DNA from: Clostridiales bacterium
Lineage (GTDB): Bacteria; Bacillota; Clostridia; Oscillospirales; CAG-382
Assembly: GCA_003343885.1 (NCBI GenBank)
Contig: QAKH01000092.1
Span: 56,110-120,109 of the forward strand
Length of the DNA stretch: 64,000 nucleotides
Direction: 5' to 3'
Under the pieces are notes generated by a model that was not told the DNA's origin, ran no database searches, and worked only from the letters and a program-made list of their open reading frames with translations. The stretch's first letter is position 1. Each line of letters begins with the position of its first letter. The position numbers and the translations under genes are program-made. Positions 1 to 8,232 of the stretch are shown in pieces.

Positions 1-5
1 AACAG

Positions 6-386
6 ATGGGATTTATAAAGCAAGTAGCAAAGATCGTAAAAATATTTTTTATTGCGATATTGTCTTTGTTTTTAATAATATGGCTTGCGGCTCTTATGAA
101 ATGTGAAGTGCTGACTTTACTTCACCGAGAAGAATTTGAAACCATATATAGAGAGAATACAATGTTGGGTGAAATAGATTATTTGAAGGTTTTGGAATAC
201 TCAGAAGAGTATGCGAGGGTTTATTATGTGTCTGAAAATCGAAGCGCCGGCGACATACTTAGTTTTGTTAAACAAGGCGATAAATGGAAATATGATAATT
301 GGGAGAGAACAGTGTGGTCGGCGACCGGAAGCGCGTCTGAGGTAATTTGGCCATACTGGTGGCATTTCATATATGGCGGCCTGTAA
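6..386 (+). CDS. hypothetical membrane-anchored protein
   Basis: Unrecognised 126-residue protein. Residues about 10-31 form one hydrophobic helix after a Lys-containing N-terminus, which suggests a single membrane anchor. The remaining 95 residues are acidic and aromatic, with several Trp residues near the C-terminus, and probably lie outside the membrane. Only five bases precede the ATG, so its promoter and possible upstream partner are outside the window. A hairpin at 420-460 follows it. No family motif was recognised, and a function is not proposed. Confidence 0.6.
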   Translation: MGFIKQVAKIVKIFFIAILSLFLIIWLAALMKCEVLTLLHREEFETIYRENTMLGEIDYLKVLEYSEEYARVYYVSENRSAGDILSFVKQGDKWKYDNWERTVWSATGSASEVIWPYWWHFIYGGL

Positions 387-419
387 CAATAAACACCGAA
401 AAAAATCATAGCAAAAAAT

Positions 420-460
420 AAGAGGGACTGTGCCTTATGATGGAACAGTCCCTTAATTTC
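420..460. terminator. bidirectional terminator between convergent genes
   Basis: The arms AGGGACTGT (423-431) and ACAGTCCCT (445-453) form a stem with further partial pairing inside. Read on the minus strand the stem is followed by TTATTTTTT, so it should end the AraC gene at 481-1353. Plus-strand transcripts of the gene at 6-386 also run into it. Confidence 0.65.
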
Positions 461-480
461 TATACTGATATTATGTTTTA

Positions 481-1353
481 TTATGTTTGACCGTTGCTTT
501 TTCTGTATAGCAGCGGTGTTTTTCCGTACTTTTCTTTAAAAACTCTCGAAAAATTGCTTGAATTGCCAAATCCGGAAACAAATGCAATTTCTTCAACCGG
601 CTTTTTTGTGGTTTCCAATAAATTTTTTGAGTATTCCAAACGCTTGTCAATAATGTATTGCATGACGGTTTGTTTTTTTATGTCGGAAAACATGTGCGAC
701 AGATAATATTTGCTGATGTGGCAGGCGGAAGAAATCTGCGCTAAATTGATAGGCTCAAGATAGTGCTCGTCTAAATATTTAATTACGTCATCCAGCACAC
801 ATGGCTCTTCAAATACCGTCGAAACATCGTCAAATTTGTTAATAAGTCGGTAAATGTACATAAGCAGAGTTATGGCAGTATTTTTTGCAATTTCAGCATA
901 AAATGTGTCTTTTCCTGCCATTTCATCTACTATTAAAGAAAAATATGTCCTGAAAACTTCTTCCAAGTCTCCGGAATGGTATATGTTGCTGTAATCCGGC
1001 GGTATCAGATGATTTGGCGGAAGTCCTGTGATTTCCACCTTGTCAAGTCCCAGAAACAAAAGTTTTAACGGAGCACTGTCGCTGCTCTGCTCAGTGTGTT
1101 CCTGACCGGCATTGTATATGACAATATCGCCTTGCTCAATATTGTATGTCTCTTTGTTTAAAAGAATCTGACCTCTCCCTTTCATTACAAAAAGGATTTC
1201 TGCAAAATTGTGCACGTGTTTATTGTCTTTCCAGCCTTTTTGCTGGCTTAAAATTCCCGAATACAGAAGCTTCGGTTTTAACTTGAAAGAATATTGCTTG
1301 CTTATTACAAAATGCTGACGTTCTTCACTGTTGTATCTGTGCGTGATTTTCAA
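481..1353 (-). CDS. AraC-family transcriptional regulator
   Basis: Predicted DNA-binding regulator of 290 residues. The N-terminal half is an AraC-type cupin sensor domain (a HVHNFAEILFVMKG-like sugar pocket stretch and a GDIVIYNAGQEH turn). The C-terminal 100 residues hold the double helix-turn-helix with the hallmark SGFGNSSNFSRVFKEKYGKTP. The start appears to be TTG at 1353, about ten bases after AAAGGTGG. It is transcribed away from the ABC transporter genes starting at 1574 and shares their 220-bp intergenic region, so it probably controls that sugar transporter. The ligand is unknown. Family assignment is firm; the target is inferred from position. Confidence 0.88.
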   Translation of the reverse strand: MKITHRYNSEERQHFVISKQYSFKLKPKLLYSGILSQQKGWKDNKHVHNFAEILFVMKGRGQILLNKETYNIEQGDIVIYNAGQEHTEQSSDSAPLKLLFLGLDKVEITGLPPNHLIPPDYSNIYHSGDLEEVFRTYFSLIVDEMAGKDTFYAEIAKNTAITLLMYIYRLINKFDDVSTVFEEPCVLDDVIKYLDEHYLEPINLAQISSACHISKYYLSHMFSDIKKQTVMQYIIDKRLEYSKNLLETTKKPVEEIAFVSGFGNSSNFSRVFKEKYGKTPLLYRKSNGQT

Positions 1354-1499
1354 CGGAGTGTTCCCACCTTTCGTATCAATCCATAACAGAGTTAATAAGT
1401 TTAAATTCTTTAGTTAAATTATAACATTTTAACCTTTAATAGTCAATGATTTTATTAATTTTAACAAATATTGCTGTATATATTGAGCATTTTTGAATA

Positions 1500-1528
1500 T
1501 TGTTTTTAGTAGAATAATAGTGTATACT
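1500..1528 (+). promoter_or_regulatory. candidate promoter of the ribose-type transporter operon
   Basis: A good -10 (TATACT, 1523-1528) lies 17 bp after a weak -35 (TTGTTT, 1500-1505), about 45 bp upstream of the ATPase start. A weak -35 would fit activation by the divergent AraC-family regulator. This is inference from motif matching only. Confidence 0.4.
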
Positions 1529-1573
1529 GCATTTGTAAGGTAAGACTAAGAATAGAAGAAAGGAGTGTTAAAC

Positions 1574-3088
1574 ATGTCCCAAACCATTTTGGAGATGAAA
1601 AACATCGACAAGTATTTTTCCGGCGTACACGCTTTAAAATCGGTTAACTTTGACCTAAGGGCTGGAGAAGTGCACGCACTCATGGGAGAAAACGGAGCCG
1701 GTAAATCAACACTTATGAAAGTGCTGACCGGTATCCATACAAGGGATGCGGGAGAAATTACTTTGTTCGGTAATAAAGTAAATTTCACGGATATATCGCA
1801 GTCGCAAAAAATGGGCGTCAGCATGATACATCAAGAGCTGAATATGATGAACCATTTGACTGTAGCACAGAACATCTATATAGGAAGGGAGCCGTTAAAA
1901 GGCAATTTTTACATAGATGACAGAAAAATGGAAAAAGAAGCGAAAAAGCTTTTTGACAGAATCGGTATAAACATTGATCCGTCAGTGGTGCTTGGAACAT
2001 TGACCGTTGGAAAGCAGCAAATGGTCGAGATTGCAAAGGCTATTTCCTTTAATTCCAAATTGTTGATTCTGGATGAGCCGACCGCAGCTTTAACACAAAC
2101 CGAGGTTGAGGAACTGTTTGCTATCATGAACGATTTGAGAAGCAAAGGAATCGGCATGATTTATATCTCACACAGAATGGACGAAATCAATAGGATTTCC
2201 GACAGAATAACCGTTATGAGAGACGGTGAATACGTAGGTACAATGCTTACGAAAGACACGACTAAAGATGAGATCGTGAAAATGATGGTAGGCCGTGTGG
2301 TTTACGGAGATAAAAAAGAGCACAGCAATGTAAAAGAAGACGCACCGGTGGTGTTAGAAGTAAAAAATCTGTGCAGCTCCAATACCGTCAAGAATGTAAG
2401 CTTTAAATTAAGAAAAGGTGAGATATTAGGCTTTTCGGGACTCATGGGCGCCGGCAGAACTGAGGTCGCCAGAGCGATTTTCGGCGCTGACGTTTTCCAT
2501 TCAGGAGAGATATATGTAAATGGTAAAAAGGTTACCATAAAGGATCCATATACTGCGGTAAAAAACGGAATATGCTATTTATCGGAAGACAGAAAAAGAT
2601 ACGGTCTTATGCTTGATAAATCGGTTGCGGAAAATACCGCACTCAGCTCGCTTGAAAAGTTTATTAAATTCGGATGGATAAGAGATAAGCAGATTGCAAA
2701 TGAATCAAGAAAATATAATGAGAAGTTAAAGACAAAAACTCCCTCAATGGAGCAGCTTTTGAAAAACCTTTCAGGAGGAAACCAGCAAAAAGTTATTATC
2801 GCCAGATGGCTTATGAAAGATTCAGATATTTTCATCTTTGACGAGCCGACAAGAGGAATAGATATCGGCGCAAAGAGTGAAATGTATGAACTCATGGAAG
2901 AGCTTGCGGCGAACGGAAAATCAATAATCATGATTTCTTCAGAGCTTTCTGAAATACAAAGGTTAAGCGACCGGGTAATCGTAATGTGTGAAGGAAGAAT
3001 AACCGGAGAGTTGGATATCAAGGATGCGACTCAAGAAGAGATTATGAAATACGCCACGATGAGGGAGGAAAACTATGCAACAGCTTAA
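1574..3088 (+). CDS. rbsA: sugar ABC transporter ATP-binding protein, RbsA/MglA type
   Basis: Tandem ATPase (504 residues) energising import of a monosaccharide, cytoplasmic and membrane-associated. The first half has a canonical Walker A (GENGAGKST), Walker B (LLILDEPTA) and a family-typical degenerate signature. The second half has the usual degenerate Walker A (GLMGAGRTE) followed by an intact signature ([14 protein letters not shown]) and [10 protein letters not shown]. Length is normal for the RbsA/MglA/XylG class. ATG 1574 is preferred over an in-frame GTG at 1565 because that GTG overlaps the GAAAGGAG ribosome-binding site. It overlaps the permease gene by 14 bp. Ribose, fucose or another sugar are all possible; the FucU-type enzyme downstream makes a deoxyhexose plausible. 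Confidence 0.93.
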   Translation: MSQTILEMKNIDKYFSGVHALKSVNFDLRAGEVHALMGENGAGKSTLMKVLTGIHTRDAGEITLFGNKVNFTDISQSQKMGVSMIHQELNMMNHLTVAQNIYIGREPLKGNFYIDDRKMEKEAKKLFDRIGINIDPSVVLGTLTVGKQQMVEIAKAISFNSKLLILDEPTAALTQTEVEELFAIMNDLRSKGIGMIYISHRMDEINRISDRITVMRDGEYVGTMLTKDTTKDEIVKMMVGRVVYGDKKEHSNVKEDAPVVLEVKNLCSSNTVKNVSFKLRKGEILGFSGLMGAGRTEVARAIFGADVFHSGEIYVNGKKVTIKDPYTAVKNGICYLSEDRKRYGLMLDKSVAENTALSSLEKFIKFGWIRDKQIANESRKYNEKLKTKTPSMEQLLKNLSGGNQQKVIIARWLMKDSDIFIFDEPTRGIDIGAKSEMYELMEELAANGKSIIMISSELSEIQRLSDRVIVMCEGRITGELDIKDATQEEIMKYATMREENYATA

Positions 3089-4130
3089 ATCAAACACAGA
3101 TAGAGAAATGTCGGTAACACAAAGGATTTTCTCAAAAGGCAAACAAAACTTTATTATTGTTGCCGCTTTAATTGTTCTTGTTCTTATTTTTGCACTTTTA
3201 AATGCTAACTTTTTAAGCTCATACAACATACTCAGTATGACGCAGTCGTTAGTACCGTACGCAATTATGGCGCTCGGAGTCACGTTCGTCATAGCAACCG
3301 GCGGAATTGACCTGTCTATCGGTACTGTCTGTATTGCTTCAGCGGTTGTCGCCGGCAAGCTTCAGATGATGGAAGACATGCCCATGCCGCTTTGGATGAC
3401 GATACCGGTAATGATTGTTATAGGCGCTCTGTTTGGACTCATAAACGGAATATTGATAGCAAAGCTTAAGCTTCCCGCTTTTATCGCAACGCTTGGCACT
3501 ATGATGTTTGCAAGAGGATTAAGCGCTATCTTAGTGTCAGTACCAAACATTTTCTATCCGAACGGAACATGGTTCAATAAAGTCTTTTCAAATGCCAACG
3601 GCGTACCGTCGGGATTGTTCTGGCTGATTGGATTTTGGATTGTGTGTATGTACTTGATGTATAAATGCAAAATAGGACGTTACATACTTTCTATCGGAAG
3701 TAATGAGGAAGCAACCCGTCTTTCCGGCGTAAAAACCGATAATTACAAGATGATAGCATACATATTCAGCGGACTCGGCGCAGGTATTGCCGCAATCTTC
3801 TGGGCAGCATCATTCTCAACCGTTGCCGCGGCTACCGGAAACGGTATGGAACTTGACGCAATCGCAGGCGTTTACATAGGCGGAACAAGCGCAGCAGGAG
3901 GTGTAGCTTCAATAAGCGGTTCGGTAATCGGATCTCTTATGCTGGTTGTTATCAGAAGCGGACTAAACTTTGTGCTGGCGAAGTTCAATCTCAACTTGAA
4001 TTCCACCTACGTAACGTTTGTTTTGACAGGTATAATCGTAGTAGTAGCCGTATTGATGGATGTTATCAAGAATAAAAACGCCGCTAAGGTTAAGATCCCC
4101 GGAGCAAATAAAAAGGGCAAAGCCAAGTAA
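3075..4130 (+). CDS. rbsC: sugar ABC transporter permease, RbsC type
   Basis: Membrane-spanning permease (351 residues) of the BPD_transp_2 (RbsC/MglC/AraH) family that forms the sugar channel with the ATPase upstream. About eight to ten hydrophobic helices are visible. The family-typical GGIDLSIG stretch follows the second or third helix, and GSNEEATRLSGV, the cytoplasmic loop that contacts the ATPase, is present. ATG 3075 follows GGGAGGAAA. The last 20 residues are Lys-rich, as often seen. The start lies inside the end of rbsA, implying translational coupling. Substrate specificity cannot be read from the permease. Confidence 0.92.
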   Translation: MQQLKSNTDREMSVTQRIFSKGKQNFIIVAALIVLVLIFALLNANFLSSYNILSMTQSLVPYAIMALGVTFVIATGGIDLSIGTVCIASAVVAGKLQMMEDMPMPLWMTIPVMIVIGALFGLINGILIAKLKLPAFIATLGTMMFARGLSAILVSVPNIFYPNGTWFNKVFSNANGVPSGLFWLIGFWIVCMYLMYKCKIGRYILSIGSNEEATRLSGVKTDNYKMIAYIFSGLGAGIAAIFWAASFSTVAAATGNGMELDAIAGVYIGGTSAAGGVASISGSVIGSLMLVVIRSGLNFVLAKFNLNLNSTYVTFVLTGIIVVVAVLMDVIKNKNAAKVKIPGANKKGKAK

Positions 4131-4211
4131 CTTAAATTAGCGTAATTACAGTAAAATATCCTAAGCAGCCTGAAACCACCTAAACAATGCAGACACTTAA
4201 AGCAAAAACAT

Positions 4212-4243
4212 AAAAACCAAAAACCAAAAACCAAAAACCAAAA
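4212..4243. repeat. tandem 7-bp repeat (AAAAACC) before the binding-protein gene
   Basis: Four perfect head-to-tail copies of AAAAACC (4212-4239), plus a partial copy, lie 23 bp before the start codon of the binding-protein gene. The unit is not a multiple of three, but the tract is untranslated. Length variation could alter leader spacing or mRNA properties. Confidence 0.9.
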
Positions 4244-4265
4244 TTTAAGAAAGAGGGTAAAACGT

Positions 4266-5318
4266 ATGAATTTCAAGAAAAACTGGAAAAAGGTAGCAAC
4301 ACTATTTTTAGCAGGCGCATTGGCATTTAGCATGGTTGGATGTACAAATAACTCAGACAACGACGCAAAAACAATCGCAGTTGTTGCGAAAGGCGAGTCA
4401 CACGCTTTCTGGCAGTCAGTTAAGGCAGGAGCTGTGGCAGCAGGTGAAGAGTACGGTTATAATATTACTTTCCGCGGACCGGCGAGCGAATCTGCAAAGG
4501 ATCTTCCTTCTCAGAAGGAAATGGTTCAGACAGCTTTGTCTAATAAGGTTGACGGTTTGGTTCTCGGAACAATCGGAGAAGGCTTTGTTGATTTGCTGAG
4601 CTAGGCTTATGACAGCAAAATTCCGGTAGTTCAGTTTGACAGCGGCGTTTGGGCAAATGATATTGCAGCATTGGACCAGGCTGGAAAGAATCCTATAATA
4701 TCTTCTGTTGCTACAAGCAACGTACTTGCGGCTGCATTGAATGCAGAGAAATTCTTTGAAGCTATAAAGGGCGATATAGCTGCTTCTGAAGATACATATG
4801 TTGTAGGCGTAATACAGCACGATGAAACACAAACAGGTATTGACAGAGCTAATGGCTTTATTGATAAATTTACCGAGTTAGCTGACGCAGACGAAACCAC
4901 AAAGGGAAAATATGTAATCGAACATGAAATTAAGCCCGGCGACGCAGACAACGCTTATAAGGCAGCTTTGGAAGCTCTTTATGAAAAGGGTGCGAAAGCA
5001 ATATTCATGTCTAACGAAGGCGTAGTTAAGCAGGTATATGACGCAATTGCCGCAGCCGGAACAAAATATGACGCTATCAAGTTCAGCGGATATGACGCAG
5101 GAACAAAGCAGATTGAATGGATGAAGAAGACCACCGGTCCGAAGCTTGTAGGATCTGTTGCCCAGGATTCATACCAAATCGGATATCAGGCAGTTGAGCA
5201 GGCTGTGTTTGCAATAGAAGGCAAAACCGTTACTCCGAAAGTTGATATCTCCGGAGCATGGTGGGATGCGACAAACGTTGATGAAATGGTAAAGAGTAAT
5301 CTGGTTTACCAAGGATAA
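4266..5318 (+). pseudogene. rbsB: sugar-binding lipoprotein with an in-frame amber stop
   Basis: Periplasmic-binding-protein-type (Peripla_BP_4) sugar receptor of the transporter. The N-terminus is a lipoprotein signal (lipobox FSMVGC), then the usual two-lobed fold begins at TIAVVAKGESHAFW. Codon 113 (4602-4604) is TAG, in VDLLS-stop-AYDSKIPVVQF. The same frame continues with no other defect to 5318 and ends as a full-length family member (350 codons plus stop). Family members commonly have Gln or a similar residue here, and CAG to TAG is a single change. It may be a recent nonsense mutation, a sequencing error or read-through. Without read-through the product would be a 112-residue fragment. 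A reinitiated protein from ATG 4671 would lack a signal peptide. Confidence 0.85.
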
Positions 5319-5326
5319 TTAAAGTT

Positions 5327-5352
5327 AGCCGCATCTCCTAAAAGGTGCGGCT
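5327..5352 (+). other. intercistronic stem-loop
   Basis: The arms AGCCGCA (5327-5333) and TGCGGCT (5346-5352) form a hairpin directly after the binding-protein stop codon. No U-run follows. It is more likely an mRNA-stabilising or processing structure between binding protein and mutarotase genes than a full terminator. Confidence 0.5.
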
Positions 5353-5436
5353 ATCATAAATAAAGGCATGGAAAATCAGGAATTCGTACCGTTTCTGTGT
5401 AGTTTTCCGATACCAAGGCAAAAGGAGATGTACGAT

Positions 5437-5865
5437 GTGCTGAAAAATGTTCCCAGAATTTTATCTCCGGATTTGATAAAAGTGCTTATGGAGATGGGGC
5501 ACGGCGACGAAATAGTAATTGCCGACGGCAATTTCCCGTGTTATTCCAATAACGACAGAGTTATACGAATGGATGGAAACGGGGGAAACGACGTTTTAGA
5601 AGCGATTATCAGCATGCTTCCGCTTGACTCCTACGTAGATGAAAATGTATTCTTGATGAGTGTTGTCGATGGAGATGACGTTGAGACACCGATTTGGAAT
5701 GACTATAGTGAAACTCTAAACATATATGAAGGCTCAAACGCAAAGATAGGATATTTGAGCCGGTTTGAGTTTTACGATAGGGCTAAAAAAGCCTATGCTG
5801 TTGTCGCTACCAGCGAAGATGCCCTGTATGGCAATATAATTTTGAAAAAAGGCGTTTTAAAATAA
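5437..5865 (+). CDS. fucU: FucU/RbsD-family sugar mutarotase, FucU-like
   Basis: Small cytoplasmic mutarotase (142 residues) that interconverts sugar anomers after uptake. The start is probably GTG 5437, nine bases after AAAGGAG (5421-5427). This gives an N-terminus LKNVPRILSPDLIKVL that aligns with FucU proteins, and a normal family length; an upstream ATG at 5368 adds a 23-residue tail with no family match. The catalytic-His region reads MGHGDEIVIADGNFP, closer to fucose mutarotase (GHGDEI...FP) than ribose pyranase. The C-terminus FYDRAKKAYAVV...YGNIILKKGV keeps the FucU tyrosines. It closes the transporter operon and hints that the imported sugar may be fucose-like. Confidence 0.85.
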   Translation: MLKNVPRILSPDLIKVLMEMGHGDEIVIADGNFPCYSNNDRVIRMDGNGGNDVLEAIISMLPLDSYVDENVFLMSVVDGDDVETPIWNDYSETLNIYEGSNAKIGYLSRFEFYDRAKKAYAVVATSEDALYGNIILKKGVLK

Positions 5866-5877
5866 ATTAAATGCTTT

Positions 5878-5930
5878 CAAGCCTCCGGAGCAGTTAAAGC
5901 CGTAATAACTGTTTCGGGGACTTGTTTTTT
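5878..5930 (+). terminator. rho-independent terminator of the transporter operon
   Basis: A 19-bp imperfect stem (5878-5896 with 5906-5924; three G-U pairs and one mismatch), with a nine-base loop, is followed directly by TTTTTT. Confidence 0.85.
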
Positions 5931-6002
5931 GTATGGTATTGTGCATGCGCAATGCATTATTCGAATTAAAGGAAAATTAAAGTTGTGGCATTTTTGCGTA
6001 CC

Positions 6003-6031
6003 TTGACATAAATAGCTCGATATGATAAAAT
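6003..6031 (+). promoter_or_regulatory. promoter for the vanZ-like/AraC pair
   Basis: TTGACA (6003-6008) and TAAAAT (6026-6031) are separated by 17 bp. The -10 lies about 50 bp before the TTG start at 6084. Confidence 0.6.
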
Positions 6032-6083
6032 CCATGTTGTAAAAAAGTATTTATGATTTAAAAACAGTAAAAGGAGCCTTTCA

Positions 6084-6557
6084 TTGAAAAAAGGAAGAAT
6101 AACAGTATTGTTGGTTTTTATACTTGTTCAGACCGCTTTTATTTGGACAAATTCCGTGCTTTCACAAGAATCGTCGGGGCAAATGAGCGGAGAGCTGACA
6201 AGTTTGATAAAGGATATGTTAGGACTAAGAGAGCGAGTATCCGATGAATTTTTGCACCATATAATCAGAAAAACAGCACATTTTACCGAATTCTTTATAT
6301 TGGGTGCGTTGTATACGATGATACGGGCTTGCTTACCGGTAAAAATACGTAGTGCTCTGCTGATTTTTCCGGCATTCGCAACCCTTGCTACGGCTGTCAC
6401 GGATGAGTTTATACAGTTATTTACAAACCGCGGAAGTTCAGTGTCAGATGTCGTACTTGATTTTTGCGGAGCACTGTGCGCTATTATCATTTTTGAGCTT
6501 GTAATATACCTTTATAGAACGAATAAAGCACTCAAAAGGGGAGAGGGCAGTGAATGA
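6084..6557 (+). CDS. VanZ-like family membrane protein
   Basis: Integral membrane protein of 157 residues with about four hydrophobic helices. The stretch HHIIRKTAHFTEFFILG and the later DEFIQLFTNRGSSVSDV motif are typical of VanZ-like (PF04892) proteins. Named after teicoplanin-resistance VanZ, most chromosomal members in Clostridia have no demonstrated role in resistance. The start is TTG 6084, seven bases after AAAAGGAG. Three bases separate its stop from the GTG start of the AraC gene, so the two are probably translated together. Family confident; function unknown. Confidence 0.85.
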   Translation: MKKGRITVLLVFILVQTAFIWTNSVLSQESSGQMSGELTSLIKDMLGLRERVSDEFLHHIIRKTAHFTEFFILGALYTMIRACLPVKIRSALLIFPAFATLATAVTDEFIQLFTNRGSSVSDVVLDFCGALCAIIIFELVIYLYRTNKALKRGEGSE

Positions 6558-6560
6558 GAA

Positions 6561-7337
6561 GTGAATGAGATAAGAAACCTTGCCCTGATGAATAAGAAAT
6601 ACAAAGAATTTAATCCCGTTGATTACGGAGAGCAGCAGTGTGAACCCGGACATTCATACGGCCCGGCAATAAGAAAATACACGCTTATACATTATGTTTT
6701 TTCCGGAAAAGGCGTATTTATCAACCAAAACGGTACTTATACCGTGACAGCCGGAAAGGCTTTTTTGATAAGGCCGGGGGAAGTAACGACATATAAGGCA
6801 GACGGTGAAACTCCGTGGTCGTACATATGGATTGGTTTTGACGGTGAAATGTCGGATGAATTTCATAAGTTGCCGGATATACTTGAGCCGAGCGCCGCGG
6901 TATTTGCAGAGATGAGAAAGGTTTTTGAGTATCGTGGGACAGCCGAGGAATACCTTGCCGGCAAGCTGTTTGAGCTGTATGCCGGACTTTTTAACGGCGA
7001 AAACGACAGCGAAAACTATATTTTAAAAATATACAACTTTGTTGAAACAAATTATAATACACGCTGTGATGTTTCTGATATTGCTTCTGCAATGAATCTC
7101 GAACGGCATTACCTTGCACGGCTTTTTAAACAGAAAACGGGAACAACACTAAAATCATATATAACGGCAAAACGCATGGAAGAGGCAAAAAAACTATTGA
7201 CAGCCGGGCAAAAAGTTTCGTATGTTGCGCAGATGACCGGGTATGCCGATACATTTACTTTTTCTAAAATGTTTAAAAAGCAGTATGGATTATCCCCTGT
7301 AAATTGGGTGCAGTCAAATATAAAAAATCGCAGCTGA
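6561..7337 (+). CDS. AraC-family transcriptional regulator
   Basis: Regulator of 258 residues. An N-terminal cupin sensor (HYVFSGKGVFINQNG, then FLIRPGEVTTYKAD) precedes a C-terminal AraC double helix-turn-helix (DIASAMNLERHYLARLFKQK and MTGYADTFTFSKMFKKQYG). This layout is common in regulators of sugar catabolism in Clostridia. GTG 6561 starts three bases after the vanZ-like stop. No metabolic gene lies immediately downstream, so its target may be elsewhere in the genome. A terminator follows at 7433. Confidence 0.9.
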   Translation: MNEIRNLALMNKKYKEFNPVDYGEQQCEPGHSYGPAIRKYTLIHYVFSGKGVFINQNGTYTVTAGKAFLIRPGEVTTYKADGETPWSYIWIGFDGEMSDEFHKLPDILEPSAAVFAEMRKVFEYRGTAEEYLAGKLFELYAGLFNGENDSENYILKIYNFVETNYNTRCDVSDIASAMNLERHYLARLFKQKTGTTLKSYITAKRMEEAKKLLTAGQKVSYVAQMTGYADTFTFSKMFKKQYGLSPVNWVQSNIKNRS

Positions 7338-7432
7338 TGATTGGTTGCTTTTTAAAGCAAAAACAGGCACGCAAATAATGATAAATTTCACCGGCTGAGA
7401 AAATGTTAAAATCGTAGCTTGAATAAAAAAAT

Positions 7433-7470
7433 AACCGTTCAGATTGTTTGATAAGGTCTGAACGGTTTTT
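7433..7470. terminator. rho-independent terminator
   Basis: The perfect 11-bp arms AACCGTTCAGA (7433-7443) and TCTGAACGGTT (7457-7467) are followed by TTT on the plus strand and by an A/T-rich run on the minus strand. It lies between the convergent genes ending at 7337 and 7553 and could serve both. Confidence 0.8.
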
Positions 7471-7552
7471 ATGTTTGTATGAGATTTGTGAATTACTCAA
7501 TTAGAACGTTTTATTAGAGTTGATCAAATATGCGGGCGTTTTGACATCTGTT

Positions 7553-8146
7553 TTAATTGTTTTGAGAAAACAACTTCAAGAAATCGTTTAGATACATTAT
7601 TTCATGACCATATATTTCTTTTCCGGAAAACAAATAGTCCCAATTTTGCTCACAATATGTAAGAGCTTTGGGCTTTGGAAAAACCAACCAAATTTGTTTT
7701 GAATATTTATCACTAACGGGAGAAACGAATAATTCTTTTCTGTAAAGGCTTATTTCTCTACGGTAATCTTTTGAAAGCTCCGGTTCTGTTCCTGAGTTAT
7801 TGTATACGTTATAAACCCAATTTTCGTATTTTCTTACCTCAAAAATAAATCTGGTTCGAGTTTTTTCAATGTTCCAGCGACTATGAGTGGAGATATAGGA
7901 AATAATACTGACTTCGTAATTTTTTTCATCTGCTTTTATAATAATATCAGGCAATCCTTTTTTTCCGAAGATTATCTTAAGCGGATTGCGCTGAAATTGA
8001 ACAACAGCGTGCGTTTTGGATATTTTTTTGATTTTTGTAAATAGCCGGATCATATTTATAAGATACCAAAAGACTTTATACATGGCATAAATTATAAATA
8101 GAGTCGCAAAAATTATAACCAGATACTTTATGACAATAAAAAACAT
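7553..8146 (-). CDS. hypothetical membrane protein
   Basis: Unrecognised protein of 197 residues. The first 35 residues are strongly hydrophobic (one long or two short membrane helices). The rest is a soluble basic domain starting near KKISKTHAVVQF that includes a charged DIIIKADEKNYEVSIISY stretch and ends in an Asn-rich tail. ATG 8146 is preferred over ATG 8161 because GGGGGAT sits about seven bases before it. The beta-rich soluble part could be a small nuclease-like or sensor fold, but no catalytic motif convinces me. It is followed on the same strand side by another unknown membrane gene at 8233-8847. Confidence 0.6.
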   Translation of the reverse strand: MFFIVIKYLVIIFATLFIIYAMYKVFWYLINMIRLFTKIKKISKTHAVVQFQRNPLKIIFGKKGLPDIIIKADEKNYEVSIISYISTHSRWNIEKTRTRFIFEVRKYENWVYNVYNNSGTEPELSKDYRREISLYRKELFVSPVSDKYSKQIWLVFPKPKALTYCEQNWDYLFSGKEIYGHEIMYLNDFLKLFSQNN

Positions 8147-8232
8147 AAAACTATCCCCCATACGAGCAATATTTTAATTCAGCAAGCTAAATCATAAATC
8201 TATAATTTTTAAGTTAATTGTATATGAGCAGC

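Noticed and set aside
4212..4243. CRISPR-like repeat array
   Set aside because: The units are seven bases long and contiguous, with no spacers.
4602..4604. TAG read as a reassigned sense codon
   Set aside because: TAG is the terminal stop of the PduU-like gene (39625-39627) and of mglC (57898-57900), so general reassignment does not fit.
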